Source: Sphingobacteriia bacterium (GTDB lineage Bacteria; Bacteroidota; Bacteroidia; B-17B0; Aurantibacillaceae). Taken from it: DNA of 64,000 nt. The notes under the pieces were generated by a model. It was not told the DNA's origin and made no database searches. It saw only the letters and a program-made list of their open reading frames with translations. The position numbers and the translations under genes were made by a program. This document shows, piece after piece, positions 29,383 to 39,198 of this stretch. The stretch covers positions 30,560 through 94,559 of the forward strand of contig RFNG01000130.1 of assembly GCA_009927275.1 (NCBI GenBank). Reading direction: 5' to 3'. Positions within the stretch are counted from its first letter, which is position 1; every line of letters begins with the position of its first letter.

Positions 29383-31952
29383 GAGTATTTTTATGGTTTA
29401 TATGGGGCATGTTGATAAGTACTGTTAATGCACAAATTACCGAACAGTGGATAGAAAGTTACCGGGTAAAAAAAACCTATAAATTAGCTGGAATTGAAAT
29501 TCAAGGGGTTGAGAATAATGACCGCAGTGTAATACAATTGTTGTCTGGACTTGTAGTTGGTGATGAAATTTCCATTCCAGGACAGCAAATTCAATATGCC
29601 GTAAAAAAGTTATGGAAGCAGGGTTTGTTTGAAACCATTGCAATAGATATTGGGCGAATAGAAAACAATGATGTGTATTTAGTGATACGCGTAACCGAAC
29701 GTCCACGCTTAAGCAAATTTGCGTTTCAGGGAAATGTACGGCGTGGTGAAGCAGATGATATAAAGGGGCGTTTAAAACTCAGTGAAGGCCGCGTGCTAAC
29801 TGATTATGTTTTAGGCCAAGTTAAAACCAATGTTATTGAATTTTATAAAGACAAAGGCTATGCGCATGTAGAGGTAACCCTGGAACAAGTTGCCGACCTT
29901 ACCAAAAAAACACCGCATGTAATTTTGTATATTAAAGTTAATAAGGGCGACATGGTTCGTATTGCCGATGTTTATATGGTAGGCAATACGGTTTTTAAAT
30001 CCTGGAAACTTCGCCGCAAACTCGAAGACAGCAAGCGTTTTAGGTGGTACAACCCCTTTAATTCAGGAAAATACTTAGAGGGTAATTTAAAAAAAGCACT
30101 ACCTGCAATGCTCGAAAAATATTATGAAAAAGGATATCGTGACGCACGGGTAATTTCGGATTCGGTTTGGTTTTCGGCACCGCATCGGGTAACACTTAAA
30201 GTTCGAATCCATGAAGGGCAACAATTTAAATACGGATCGTTTAACTGGTTTGGGAATACAAAATACCGCTCAGGGCAGTTAGATACAATTTTAAATATTA
30301 AAGCCGGTGAGATTTTTAACCAATCAAAATTAGATCAAAAGCTCTACATGAATCCAAGTGGTTTTGACATTTCCAGTTTATATTTGGATGACGGGTATTT
30401 ATTTTTTCAATTGCAGGCTCAAGAACGAGCTATTCGGGGAGACTCAATTGATTATGATATTTTATTACATGAAGGTAAGCAGGCTATAATTAACAGGGTA
30501 ACAGTTAAAGGCAATGATAAAACACATGACCATGTTATTTATCGTCAAATTTTTACCCGCCCGGGGCAATTGTTTCGCAGGTCAGACATTATTCGCTCCA
30601 ACCGCGAGCTGGCCTCATTAGGATTTTTTAATCCAGAAAAAATAAATGTTATACCAACACCAAATCCGGCAGATGGCACCGTTGACATTGAATATACGGT
30701 TGAAGAAAAAGCGAATGACCAAATTGAGCTTAGCGGCGGCTGGGGGGGCACCCGATCTACACAAACCGGTATAGGTTTAATAGGAACCCTGGGTCTTACG
30801 TTTACAAACTTTTCTACACGCAATTTTTTTAATCGTGAAGCCTGGCGGCCATTGCCAAGCGGTGACGGTCAAAGATTAAGTATTCGCGCGCAAACCAACG
30901 GCTCGTTTTACCAATCGTATAATTTTTCATTTACAGAACCCTGGCTGGGTGGTAAAAAACCCAATGCATTAACCTTTTCTATTTTTCATACACTTTTTAA
31001 TACGGGGGGCCAATCCAAAACCATTACAGATACAAGTACTGGTAAAAATATATTAAATCCTAAACGTTCCAGTATGTCTATTGTTGGGGGCTCTATAGGC
31101 TTGGGTAAACGCTTGGCTTGGCCCGATAATTATTTTAATTTGTTTGCAAATTTAAATTATAACTATTACGAGTTAATCCGATATAATAATGTTTTTGCAT
31201 TTAATTCAGGATATGCCAATGACCTTAACTTATCACTTTCCTTAACCCGAAATGCTTTAGATCAAATGATTTTTCCAAAACAGGGTTCTAATTTTAGCTT
31301 AAGCGGACAACTCACGCCACCATACTCTGTATTTAATGGGAAAGATTATACAAAACTGAGTATTTCAGAACGGTATAAATTTATTGAATACCAAAAGTAT
31401 AAAATAACCGCCGAATGGTTTACCATGCTTACGCATAAAAAAGCAGCAGAAGGCGAAGAGGCTCGTAATTTAGTATTACGCATGAAAGTTGGATATGGAT
31501 TTTTAGGCTATTATAAAAAAGCAGTGGGGTACTCGCCCTTTGAACGTTTTTATATGGGCGGCGGGGGCATGAGTGGCTTTCAAAATTTTGTTGCCCGAGA
31601 AATTATTGCATTGCGGGGCTACAATGACAATTCCGTTTCATCACAAATTGGAGATCCAATTGTGGCGCGTTATACTACCGAATTACGATACCCTATTAGT
31701 TTAAATCCTCAGGCAACCTTATTTGCTTTAGCATTTGCCGAAGCGGGCAACAGTTGGAGCGATTTTAGTTACTTTAATCCCTTTCAAGTTAAACGCAGCG
31801 CCGGTATTGGGGTACGCATTTTTTTACCCATGTTTGGTTTAATTGGGTTTGATTATGGCTGGGGCTTTGACCGAATAGGTTCAGACCTAAATAATGGCAA
31901 TGGAAAAGGACAATTTCATTTTACAATTGGGGCTACAATGGGCGAACTTTAA
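29379..31952 (+). CDS. bamA: Outer membrane protein assembly factor BamA
   Basis: 857-residue Omp85 protein that inserts beta-barrels into the outer membrane. A signal peptide (about 1-19, ending VNAQ) precedes five POTRA domains (about 30-450; for example GIEIQGVENNDRSVIQLL and RVTVKGNDKTHDHVIYRQI) and a 16-stranded barrel. The VRGF-type loop-6 region reads ALRGY, with RY.TELRYP before the last strands, and the chain ends FTIGATMGEL. Length is normal for Bacteroidota. Translationally coupled to uppS and followed by two Skp-like chaperone genes that hand substrates to it. Confidence 0.94.
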   Translation: MRVFLWFIWGMLISTVNAQITEQWIESYRVKKTYKLAGIEIQGVENNDRSVIQLLSGLVVGDEISIPGQQIQYAVKKLWKQGLFETIAIDIGRIENNDVYLVIRVTERPRLSKFAFQGNVRRGEADDIKGRLKLSEGRVLTDYVLGQVKTNVIEFYKDKGYAHVEVTLEQVADLTKKTPHVILYIKVNKGDMVRIADVYMVGNTVFKSWKLRRKLEDSKRFRWYNPFNSGKYLEGNLKKALPAMLEKYYEKGYRDARVISDSVWFSAPHRVTLKVRIHEGQQFKYGSFNWFGNTKYRSGQLDTILNIKAGEIFNQSKLDQKLYMNPSGFDISSLYLDDGYLFFQLQAQERAIRGDSIDYDILLHEGKQAIINRVTVKGNDKTHDHVIYRQIFTRPGQLFRRSDIIRSNRELASLGFFNPEKINVIPTPNPADGTVDIEYTVEEKANDQIELSGGWGGTRSTQTGIGLIGTLGLTFTNFSTRNFFNREAWRPLPSGDGQRLSIRAQTNGSFYQSYNFSFTEPWLGGKKPNALTFSIFHTLFNTGGQSKTITDTSTGKNILNPKRSSMSIVGGSIGLGKRLAWPDNYFNLFANLNYNYYELIRYNNVFAFNSGYANDLNLSLSLTRNALDQMIFPKQGSNFSLSGQLTPPYSVFNGKDYTKLSISERYKFIEYQKYKITAEWFTMLTHKKAAEGEEARNLVLRMKVGYGFLGYYKKAVGYSPFERFYMGGGGMSGFQNFVAREIIALRGYNDNSVSSQIGDPIVARYTTELRYPISLNPQATLFALAFAEAGNSWSDFSYFNPFQVKRSAGIGVRIFLPMFGLIGFDYGWGFDRIGSDLNNGNGKGQFHFTIGATMGEL

Positions 31953-31986
31953 ATACGAATTGAATAAGATTAGCGTTAGTATAAAT

Positions 31987-32514
31987 ATGAAGATGTACGT
32001 TTTGAATTTGATAATGGTGTGCGGACTATTTCATTTAAGCATGGCTCAGTCTGCAACTGCTAAAGTTGGGTATGTTGATTCCGATTATATTTTGGGTCAA
32101 ATACCCGAATATAAATCGGCACAATCCGAGTTGGACAAACTAAGTTTACAGTGGCAAAAAGATATTGAAGACCGCTTTGCCGAAGTTGAAAAACTGTACC
32201 GTATATTCAGAGCAGAGGCTGTTTTATTGACAGACGATATGAAGCAAAAACGGGAATTAGAACTTCAAGATAAAGAACAGGAAGTACGTGAACTTCAAAA
32301 AAAACGATTTGGTGTAGATGGCGAAATATACAAAAAACGACAGGAGCTCGTAAAGCCCATTCAGGATAAAGTATTTAATGCCATTAAGGCCGTTGCCGAA
32401 AAAAACGGCTTTAGTTTCATTTTAGATAAAAGTGGGGCCCTAACACTGCTTTATGTTAATCCAAAATATGATAAAAGTGATGACGTTTTAATTTTGTTAG
32501 GATATAAAAAGTAA
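31987..32514 (+). CDS. OmpH/Skp-family periplasmic chaperone (first copy)
   Basis: About 175 residues with a signal peptide (ending near SMAQ) and the Skp pattern: KVGYVDSDYILGQIPEYKSAQSEL, a long central coiled coil, then KVFNAIKAVAEKNGFSFILDKS at the C-terminus. Skp trimers hold unfolded outer-membrane proteins in the periplasm and deliver them to BamA, encoded 34 bases upstream. The track start at 31894 lies inside bamA; the ATG at 31987 starts the signal peptide (MKMYVLNLIMVCGLF). Confidence 0.88.
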   Translation: MKMYVLNLIMVCGLFHLSMAQSATAKVGYVDSDYILGQIPEYKSAQSELDKLSLQWQKDIEDRFAEVEKLYRIFRAEAVLLTDDMKQKRELELQDKEQEVRELQKKRFGVDGEIYKKRQELVKPIQDKVFNAIKAVAEKNGFSFILDKSGALTLLYVNPKYDKSDDVLILLGYKK

Positions 32515-32523
32515 TTTTATAGC

Positions 32524-33111
32524 ATGAAATATTTAGTTTATTCTCTAATGTTGGTATGCAGCATTTCAGTTGCACAAACCAAAATAGCACATTTAAGTTT
32601 TGATTCTTTAGTTTCGGGCATGCCTGAAACCAAAATGGCAACAGACGCCGCTCAAAAATACCTTAAGGGACTTGAAGAAGAAATGCTAGCAATGAAAACC
32701 GAATTTGAGACCAAGTATAAAAAATACATGGACGAGGAAGCCACCATGCCGGAAATGGTTAAAAAAACAAAAATGGAGGATTTACAACAATTACAGGGCC
32801 GTATACAAGATTTTCAAAACCAGGCGCAAAATGAGTATCAAAAAAAGCAAATGGAATTAATGGCTCCCATAATAAAAAAGGCCCGCAAAGGCATACAAGA
32901 AGTAGCTAAAGAAAATGGCTATAAATTCGTATTAGATAACAGCTCACAAGGCGGAACAGTTTTATATAGCGAGCCTTCGGATGATGTTTTTTCTTTGGTA
33001 AAAAAGAAACTTGATGCTATGCCGGCTGCTGAAATACCGGGCTCTAAACCCGCTGAAACAGCTCCCAATAAGCCTGTAAACAGGCCCTCTGCAACAAAAC
33101 CCGGAAAATAA
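32524..33111 (+). CDS. OmpH/Skp-family periplasmic chaperone (second copy)
   Basis: 195 residues, nine bases after the first copy. Signal peptide ending ISVAQ, then KIAHLSFDSLVSGMPETKMATD, coiled-coil arms, and KGIQEVAKENGYKFVLDNSSQG. It differs from its neighbour in a tail of about 30 residues rich in Pro, Ala and Lys (SKPAETAPNKPVNRPSATKP) that looks disordered. Tandem, diverged ompH genes after bamA are common in Bacteroidota; division of labour between the copies is not known. Confidence 0.88.
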   Translation: MKYLVYSLMLVCSISVAQTKIAHLSFDSLVSGMPETKMATDAAQKYLKGLEEEMLAMKTEFETKYKKYMDEEATMPEMVKKTKMEDLQQLQGRIQDFQNQAQNEYQKKQMELMAPIIKKARKGIQEVAKENGYKFVLDNSSQGGTVLYSEPSDDVFSLVKKKLDAMPAAEIPGSKPAETAPNKPVNRPSATKPGK

Positions 33112-33154
33112 GCGCGCGCTCTAAACTATTCGCAACTTGTTTTGTTAAAATGGT

Positions 33155-34039
33155 GTGCCTTCACGATACTCCATCAAAGATTTAGAACGTATTTCAGGGA
33201 TTAAAGCCCATACGTTGCGCATTTGGGAGCAACGTTATAACATTTTAACGCCTGAACGCACGCAAACAAATATTCGTTATTACAACAATTACAATCTCAA
33301 AAAAATCATTAATGTAGCTCTATTAAATAACAACGGCTTTAAAATTTCAGCAATTGCCAAAATGAGCGATTCGGAATTATTAAAAGAAGTTGAGCGTTTT
33401 TTAAATGATTATAAAAAAGAAAGCGATCAGGTAGACCATTTGGTGCTTTGTCTCATGGATTTGGATGAATCCAAGTTTGAGCAAATCATGAACAATGCTA
33501 TAATACACTTTGGATTTGAAGACACGATGGAAAAAATCATTTTTCCATTTTTCAGACAAATGGGTAATTTATGGTTGCTGGGCATTATAAACCCGGCACA
33601 GGAACACTATATTTCAAATTTAATTCGACAAAAAATTATTGTTGGCATTGACCGTATTACAACCCGTCCGGGTATTCAAGCGCGCAAAATACTATTGTAT
33701 TTGCCACAATTAGAGCTTCATGAAATGGGATTGTTATATGCCCATTACCTTTCTAAATTACGCGGACACCAGTGCTTTTATTTGGGACAAAGCGTGCCAC
33801 TTGAAGATTTAACCGCAATTTGTAAACAATTAAAGCCCGATCAAATTTTATCAATTTATACTGCACCTAACGCGGAAATTGATTTAAACGAGTATCTCCA
33901 TGCCTGTGCCCAACAGATTCCAGATATTCCATTTTTAATAAGCGGCCGAATGGTAGTGGGCGGTGAATATGCTTTAAAAATTCCATCAACACAGTTTACG
34001 GTTTTTGAAGATTTTACGGCACTTAAACGCCTTTTGTAA
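33155..34039 (+). CDS. MerR-family regulator with cobalamin-binding domain (CarH/LitR-like)
   Basis: 294 residues. Residues 1-75 are a MerR winged helix (YSIKDLERISGIKAHTLRIWEQRY). Residues about 100-180 resemble the B12-binding helical bundle: the CarH W-x9-EH pattern appears as LWLLGIINPAQEHYISN, which caps adenosylcobalamin. The last about 110 residues are a Rossmann-like B12 domain in which ELHEMG matches the E-x-H-x-x-G loop that supplies the lower axial histidine. In CarH/LitR proteins light breaks the Co-C bond and releases DNA, inducing photoprotection genes. That mechanism is established for the family and inferred here. The start is GTG. It precedes cysS by 36 bases; its targets are probably elsewhere. 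Confidence 0.83.
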   Translation: MPSRYSIKDLERISGIKAHTLRIWEQRYNILTPERTQTNIRYYNNYNLKKIINVALLNNNGFKISAIAKMSDSELLKEVERFLNDYKKESDQVDHLVLCLMDLDESKFEQIMNNAIIHFGFEDTMEKIIFPFFRQMGNLWLLGIINPAQEHYISNLIRQKIIVGIDRITTRPGIQARKILLYLPQLELHEMGLLYAHYLSKLRGHQCFYLGQSVPLEDLTAICKQLKPDQILSIYTAPNAEIDLNEYLHACAQQIPDIPFLISGRMVVGGEYALKIPSTQFTVFEDFTALKRLL

Positions 34040-34075
34040 GCGCATTATATTCATTTTTTAGCGTATTTTGCAGTA

Positions 34076-35542
34076 GTGTCTCAGCTTTATATTTATAATA
34101 CCCTTTCGCGAACAAAAGAGGTTTTTGCACCTATAAACCCACCATTTGTTGGTATGTACGTATGCGGTCCCACGGTTTACAATGATGTGCATTTAGGCAA
34201 TTGCCGAACGTTTGTTTCATTTGACCTGATTTATAGATATTTATTGTTTAGCGGGTATAAGGTTCGATATGTTAGAAACATTACAGACGCCGGGCATCTT
34301 GAAGGCGACCGTGATGAAGGCGATGATAAATTTACCAAACGCGCCAGGCTTGAACAGTTAGAGCCAATGGAAATTGTGCAAAAGTATACCCTGGGTTTTC
34401 ATGACGTGATGAAGGTTTTAAATACTTTACCGCCAAGTATTGAACCCACTGCAACCGGTCATATCTGTGAGCAGCTGGAAATGATTAAAACCATATTAGA
34501 AGCAGGCTATGCATATATTGTTAACGGTTCGGTATATTTTGATGTAGAACGGTTTTCAAGCGTATTTGATTATGGGGCACTCACCAATCGTAAACGAGAA
34601 GAATTATTTGAAAACACACGTGAATTACATGGACAAGATGAAAAACGCGGCAGGTTAGACTTTGCGTTGTGGATTAAGGCAAAGCCCGAAACCCTGATGC
34701 AATGGCCCTCTCCGTGGGGATGGGGGTTTCCCGGTTGGCACATTGAATGTTCGGCCATGAGTAAAAAGTATTTGGGTGAAACCTTTGATATACACGGCGG
34801 CGGCATGGACCTTCAGGCGACCCATCATACCAATGAAATTGCACAATCCAAAGCGTGTTGTAAAGATGAACCCGTTAAATATTGGATGCATACGAATATG
34901 TTAACGGTAAATGGAACGCGCATGTCTAAATCGGCTGGTAATGGATTTTTACCTCAAGAATTATTTTCGGGAACTCATGCACTTTTAGAAAAAGCCTACC
35001 ATCCCATGACGGTGCGATTTTTTATGCTTCAAACCCACTACCGCAGCACCTTGGATTTTAGCAATGACGCGTTACAGGCCAGTGAAAAAGGATTACAACG
35101 GCTTTGGAATGCAGTTAATGCATTGTCAAAAATAAAACCCGGCAAACAACATCATAATAGCATCGATCAATTGGACACAATGTGTAAGGCCGCCATGAAT
35201 GATGATTTTAATTCTCCGGTTTTAATTGCAACACTGTTTGAACATACCGCATTAATTAATGCTGCCGCTGAAGGGAAAGCCGAATTAAGCCAAGATAATT
35301 TAAACACCTTAAAGCACGTTTACAATCAATACATGGTAGAGGTGCTGGGCTTAACGCCGCAAGCGTTAAAAACTGAATACAGCCGGGCATTACAATCAGC
35401 CATGAACCTGTTATTACAAATTCGTACAGATGCTAAAACACAACGGCATTTTGAATTAAGCGATCATATTCGTAAAAATTTAGAAGCCGGTGGTATTCGA
35501 ATTCAAGACCATAAAGACGGAAGCACATGGGACGTAATGTAA
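34076..35542 (+). CDS. cysS: Cysteinyl-tRNA synthetase
   Basis: 488-residue class I synthetase charging tRNA-Cys. The HIGH-type motif is VYNDVHLGNCRT, preceded by the zinc cysteine in YVCGPTVY; further zinc ligands lie in WHIECSAM and HHTNEIAQS. The KMSKS-type motif is GTRMSKSAGN. The C-terminal DALR helical region follows. Starts with GTG. Its last 16 bases overlap the glutaminyl cyclase gene. Length and motifs are complete. Confidence 0.96.
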   Translation: MSQLYIYNTLSRTKEVFAPINPPFVGMYVCGPTVYNDVHLGNCRTFVSFDLIYRYLLFSGYKVRYVRNITDAGHLEGDRDEGDDKFTKRARLEQLEPMEIVQKYTLGFHDVMKVLNTLPPSIEPTATGHICEQLEMIKTILEAGYAYIVNGSVYFDVERFSSVFDYGALTNRKREELFENTRELHGQDEKRGRLDFALWIKAKPETLMQWPSPWGWGFPGWHIECSAMSKKYLGETFDIHGGGMDLQATHHTNEIAQSKACCKDEPVKYWMHTNMLTVNGTRMSKSAGNGFLPQELFSGTHALLEKAYHPMTVRFFMLQTHYRSTLDFSNDALQASEKGLQRLWNAVNALSKIKPGKQHHNSIDQLDTMCKAAMNDDFNSPVLIATLFEHTALINAAAEGKAELSQDNLNTLKHVYNQYMVEVLGLTPQALKTEYSRALQSAMNLLLQIRTDAKTQRHFELSDHIRKNLEAGGIRIQDHKDGSTWDVM

Positions 35543-36360
35543 GTGGTTTTTTTTTAGGTTACGCCCTTGTCGTTTTGGTTTCATGTGCAACGAAAACTAA
35601 TTCTTCAGATACCGGCACAGAAATTACTGCACCTGCAATTGAAACACCCATTATAAATTATGTTGTGCTGGATACTTTTCCGCATCCAAAAACAAATTTT
35701 ACAGAGGGCTTGCTTATACATCAAGGCATGTGTTATGAAAGTACCGGGTCGCCAGATGAACGTCCGGATTTAAAATCACAAATAGGTATTTTAAATTTAA
35801 AAACGGGTGCATTTGAGGTTAAAGCAACACTTGATTCTAAATTTTTTGGTGAAGGACTTGTAATACATAATGCCATATGTTATCAATTAACATATAAAAA
35901 TCAATTAGGTTTTTTATATAATACCAATGCCAATTTTTCACCACAAGGGCAATTTAAATATCCCAATAAAGAAGGTTGGGGATTAACTACAGATGGGCAA
36001 AATATTATCATGAGTGACGGTACGCACGAACTTAGTTTTTATACGCCCCAAACTTTTACACCCGTTAAAAAACTTGAGGTTACTGAAAACGGGTATGCTA
36101 TCTCGCATCTTAATGAACTAGAATACATCAAGGGGTATATTTACGCCAATATTTGGTTAAGTAACGAAGTTGTAAAAATAGATCCATTAACCGGTAAGGT
36201 TGTTGGCCGAATGGATTTTACAACATTACGTAACGATGCCTATTCACGTTTTAATGGTATAGCAGAAATGAATGGTATTGCATACGATTCAATTAATAAC
36301 TATGTATTGTTTACCGGAAAATTATGGCCGGTTATGTATGCTGTACGTTTTGATTTGTAA
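35527..36360 (+). CDS. Glutaminyl-peptide cyclotransferase (plant/bacterial type), lipoprotein
   Basis: 277 residues. The signal peptide ends in a lipobox (VVLVSCATK, Cys near 20). The remainder is a five-bladed beta-propeller of the glutamine cyclotransferase family: FPHPKTNFTEGLLI, GIYESTG-like MCYESTG, FGEGLVIHNAICYQLTYKN, GWGLTTDGQNIIMSDGTHEL, LNELEYIKGYIYANIW and FNGIAE. These enzymes convert N-terminal Gln to pyroglutamate. In T9SS-bearing bacteria many exported proteins gain N-terminal pyroglutamate after signal cleavage, which suits this genome. Translation probably couples to cysS through the 16-base overlap. Confidence 0.88.
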   Translation: MGRNVSGFFLGYALVVLVSCATKTNSSDTGTEITAPAIETPIINYVVLDTFPHPKTNFTEGLLIHQGMCYESTGSPDERPDLKSQIGILNLKTGAFEVKATLDSKFFGEGLVIHNAICYQLTYKNQLGFLYNTNANFSPQGQFKYPNKEGWGLTTDGQNIIMSDGTHELSFYTPQTFTPVKKLEVTENGYAISHLNELEYIKGYIYANIWLSNEVVKIDPLTGKVVGRMDFTTLRNDAYSRFNGIAEMNGIAYDSINNYVLFTGKLWPVMYAVRFDL

Positions 36361-36374
36361 TACAAAGCCGATCC

Positions 36375-38645
36375 ATGTGTAAACCAGCCAAAGGAGTAGT
36401 TATTGTTTTTTTTTGTTTAATTAATTTTTTTTATCTGTCTGCCCAGCAACCGGGCTCATTAATATCTGGCACGGCAGCAGTGCACATTACAAAAGTAAAA
36501 GACAACATTACTCTGGATGGCGAACTTACCGACAGCATTTGGACAGGTCTTTTGCAAACTTCAACATCACATCACTGGTACGGTAATTTTATGCAGTACT
36601 ACCCCTATGATACAACGCAAGCAATAACTAAAACCGCATTTAAAATGGCCTATTCAGACAAGTTCCTGTATATCGGCTTGTACTGTGCTAATCGGAATGC
36701 TAAAATTCCTTTTGTGTTAAATGGTTTAAAGCGTGATTTTAGTGTTACCAATACCGACGCCGTAGTTTTAACATTATCTACTTTTCAAGATGGACAAAAT
36801 GGATTTTCATTTGGTGTAAGCCCGTACAATACACAGCGTGAAGGGGCTGTTGAAAACGGCGGTGGGTTTGGTGTTTCTACATCCTGGGATCAAGTATGGT
36901 ATAGTAAAACCCGTGTATACGATTCTTGTTGGACAGCAGAATTAAAAATACCATTTAATAGTATTCGTTTTATTACCGGTCAAAATCAGTGGGGCATCAA
37001 TGTATCACGAATTGATTTAAAGAACAATGAAATTTCAAATTTTACACGTATACCGCGCAATTTTAACATCAGTACTTTGGTGTTTACACACCCTGCAAAA
37101 TTTGAGGCACCGTTACGTTCAACCTCAAAATGGAATACTGTATTAATACCCTATGTGGCGGGAAATATGTTTCAGCAACATCCTAAGGCGGCTACTTATA
37201 ATCCTAAACTGGGTTTAGATGCAAAGCTGGGTTTAACACGAAGTTTAAATTTAGATGTAACTTTTAATCCTGATTTTGCACAGGTTGACGTGGATGTACA
37301 ACAAATAAACCTCACGCGTTTTAGTTTATTTTTTCCCGAACGCCGCCAATTTTTTCTTGAAAATTCAGATTTGTTTTCTACGTTTGGCTTTAGACAAATT
37401 CGGCCATTTTTTTCACGCCGAATTGGACTAAGCGAAAGGGGCGCGGTTCCAATTATAGCAGGCGCAAGGCTAAGCGGTAAAATAGGTTCTGATGTACGAG
37501 TTGGTTTAATGAATGTAACTACAGGCGCCATTCAAAATCAAAAGCCAATAAATTATGTTGTGGCTGCTGTACAAAAAAAGATTTTTACGGCAAGTACTAT
37601 AGGAGCAATTGCTGTACGCGATCAAATTATAGATTCTGCAGGTGATTATAATACGGTTTTGGGAGCCGAGTATAATTTACTTTCCGCCAACAATAAATGG
37701 GGAGGAAAAGCATTTATTCAAAAATCTCAATACCCACAGCTTGCATTAAACCGAGGTTTTGCGCATGCCACCTGGTTCAGGTATCGAGATTTAAATTGGT
37801 TTTTGATGTGGAACCACGAGTATGTAAGTAAATTTTATAAAGCGCGTACAGGTTTTGTACCGCGTATAGCTAATTTTGATACTGCAGGTAAAATCCAGCT
37901 TTTTGATTACTGGCGACTCGAACCAGAGGTTAAGCGCACCTGGTATCCTAAAAATGCTAAACGTATAAATAACATTTCATTGATGGCGTATAATTCTAGT
38001 TATTACGACAGTTTATACCGCGTTAATGAATCCGAGAGCGAACTGGGACTGGATGTTGCTTTTCAAAATTCTGCGTTGTGGCATATTAGTATTGATCATT
38101 CTTTTCAGCGTTTATTTTTACATTTTAAACCCTTTTTAGAATTACCTGCATTTTATGGATCCTATAATTGGTGGGGGCTTCATACAGAGTTCAGCTCAAA
38201 TAACAGAAAGGCCTTTTATGTTGTAAGTGAATGTTCAACGGGAGGGTATTTTACAGGTCAAAAAACCGAATGGAGTATTGAAGGCGTGTATAGATTACCT
38301 GCATTTGGCAAATCAAAACTGCCTAAATGGGTTATTAGCGCAAGTGGAAATCGGATTGTAATACATGCTAATACTGCATCAAATTTGGTACAGCTTTATG
38401 GATTTAAGGTAGAGCACAGTTTTTCAACGCTGTGCTATTTAACAGGTTTTTTACAATACAACAGTCAGGCCCAACGAACTAACATCAATGTTCGTTTTCA
38501 GTGGAGATATCGTCCGATGAGTGATATTTTTATTGTGTTGTCTCAAAACTGGAATACCCTCTCAGGCCCAGGAACTGAATTTTGGAACTGGAATATGCAA
38601 ACACGCAGCGTGTCCTTAAAGTGGGTATACTGGTTTAACGCCTAA
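36375..38645 (+). CDS. DUF5916 protein with CBM9-like domain
   Basis: 756-residue secreted protein: signal peptide (about 1-24), a carbohydrate-binding-family-9-like domain (ITLDGELTDSIWTG, LYIGLYCANRN), then a long DUF5916 region predicted to form an outer-membrane beta-barrel, with NPDFAQVDVDVQQINLTRFSLFFPERRQFFLENSDLF as its hallmark. DUF5916 proteins are widespread in Bacteroidota and of unknown function; an association with surface sugars or peptides is a guess from the CBM9-like part. It starts 14 bases after the cyclase gene and converges on hmgA. Confidence 0.86.
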   Translation: MCKPAKGVVIVFFCLINFFYLSAQQPGSLISGTAAVHITKVKDNITLDGELTDSIWTGLLQTSTSHHWYGNFMQYYPYDTTQAITKTAFKMAYSDKFLYIGLYCANRNAKIPFVLNGLKRDFSVTNTDAVVLTLSTFQDGQNGFSFGVSPYNTQREGAVENGGGFGVSTSWDQVWYSKTRVYDSCWTAELKIPFNSIRFITGQNQWGINVSRIDLKNNEISNFTRIPRNFNISTLVFTHPAKFEAPLRSTSKWNTVLIPYVAGNMFQQHPKAATYNPKLGLDAKLGLTRSLNLDVTFNPDFAQVDVDVQQINLTRFSLFFPERRQFFLENSDLFSTFGFRQIRPFFSRRIGLSERGAVPIIAGARLSGKIGSDVRVGLMNVTTGAIQNQKPINYVVAAVQKKIFTASTIGAIAVRDQIIDSAGDYNTVLGAEYNLLSANNKWGGKAFIQKSQYPQLALNRGFAHATWFRYRDLNWFLMWNHEYVSKFYKARTGFVPRIANFDTAGKIQLFDYWRLEPEVKRTWYPKNAKRINNISLMAYNSSYYDSLYRVNESESELGLDVAFQNSALWHISIDHSFQRLFLHFKPFLELPAFYGSYNWWGLHTEFSSNNRKAFYVVSECSTGGYFTGQKTEWSIEGVYRLPAFGKSKLPKWVISASGNRIVIHANTASNLVQLYGFKVEHSFSTLCYLTGFLQYNSQAQRTNINVRFQWRYRPMSDIFIVLSQNWNTLSGPGTEFWNWNMQTRSVSLKWVYWFNA

Positions 38646-38667
38646 TACTCGAGATAACAAACCAAAT

Positions 38668-39198
38668 CTATTCTACCCAAGATTTAAAGTATTTACCGTC
38701 ATCAATACTCAGCGCTTCCTCAGTAAGCATCAACGGCCTAAACGTATCAATCATAACTGCTAATTCTGCCGTTTCTTTTTGTCCTATACTGCGCTCCATA
38801 GCACCGGGCGCAGGACCATGCGGGATACCTTTGGGATGTAATGTTATATGACCCTGCTGAATGTCATTACGGCTCATAAAATCGCCATCAACATAATACA
38901 ATACCTCATCACTGTCAATATTGCTGTGATTATAAGGCGCAGGCACCGAATCCGGATGATAATCATACAATCGCGGACAAAAACTACACACTACAAAATG
39001 CGGAGTTTCAAAGGTTTGATGTACAGGAGGCGGTTGATGCACGCGGCCTGTAATAGGTTCAAAATTATGTATTGAAAACCCCCATGGAAAATTATATCCA
39101 TCCCAACCCACCACATCAAAAGGATGCGTGGCGTATACTAATTCATGTAGTTGTTGTTCCTTTTTTAATTTTAAGAATAAAATCACCTTTTTCATCAT
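38668..39198 (-). CDS. hmgA: Homogentisate 1,2-dioxygenase, C-terminal part (frameshifted)
   Basis: Frame holding the catalytic half: KKEQQLHELVYATHPFDVVGWDG, PHFVVCSFCPRLYDY, then DGDFMSRNDIQQGHITLHPKGIPHGPAPGAMERS, with the iron-binding His and Glu positions present, to the end. The first dozen track residues are not native; coding sense begins at about KKEQQ near 39162. It joins the upstream frame if one A is dropped from the A6 run at 39161-39166 (minus strand), giving about 384 residues, the normal bacterial length. Homogentisate dioxygenase opens the aromatic ring in tyrosine and phenylalanine breakdown. Confidence 0.88.
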   Translation of the reverse strand: MMKKVILFLKLKKEQQLHELVYATHPFDVVGWDGYNFPWGFSIHNFEPITGRVHQPPPVHQTFETPHFVVCSFCPRLYDYHPDSVPAPYNHSNIDSDEVLYYVDGDFMSRNDIQQGHITLHPKGIPHGPAPGAMERSIGQKETAELAVMIDTFRPLMLTEEALSIDDGKYFKSWVE

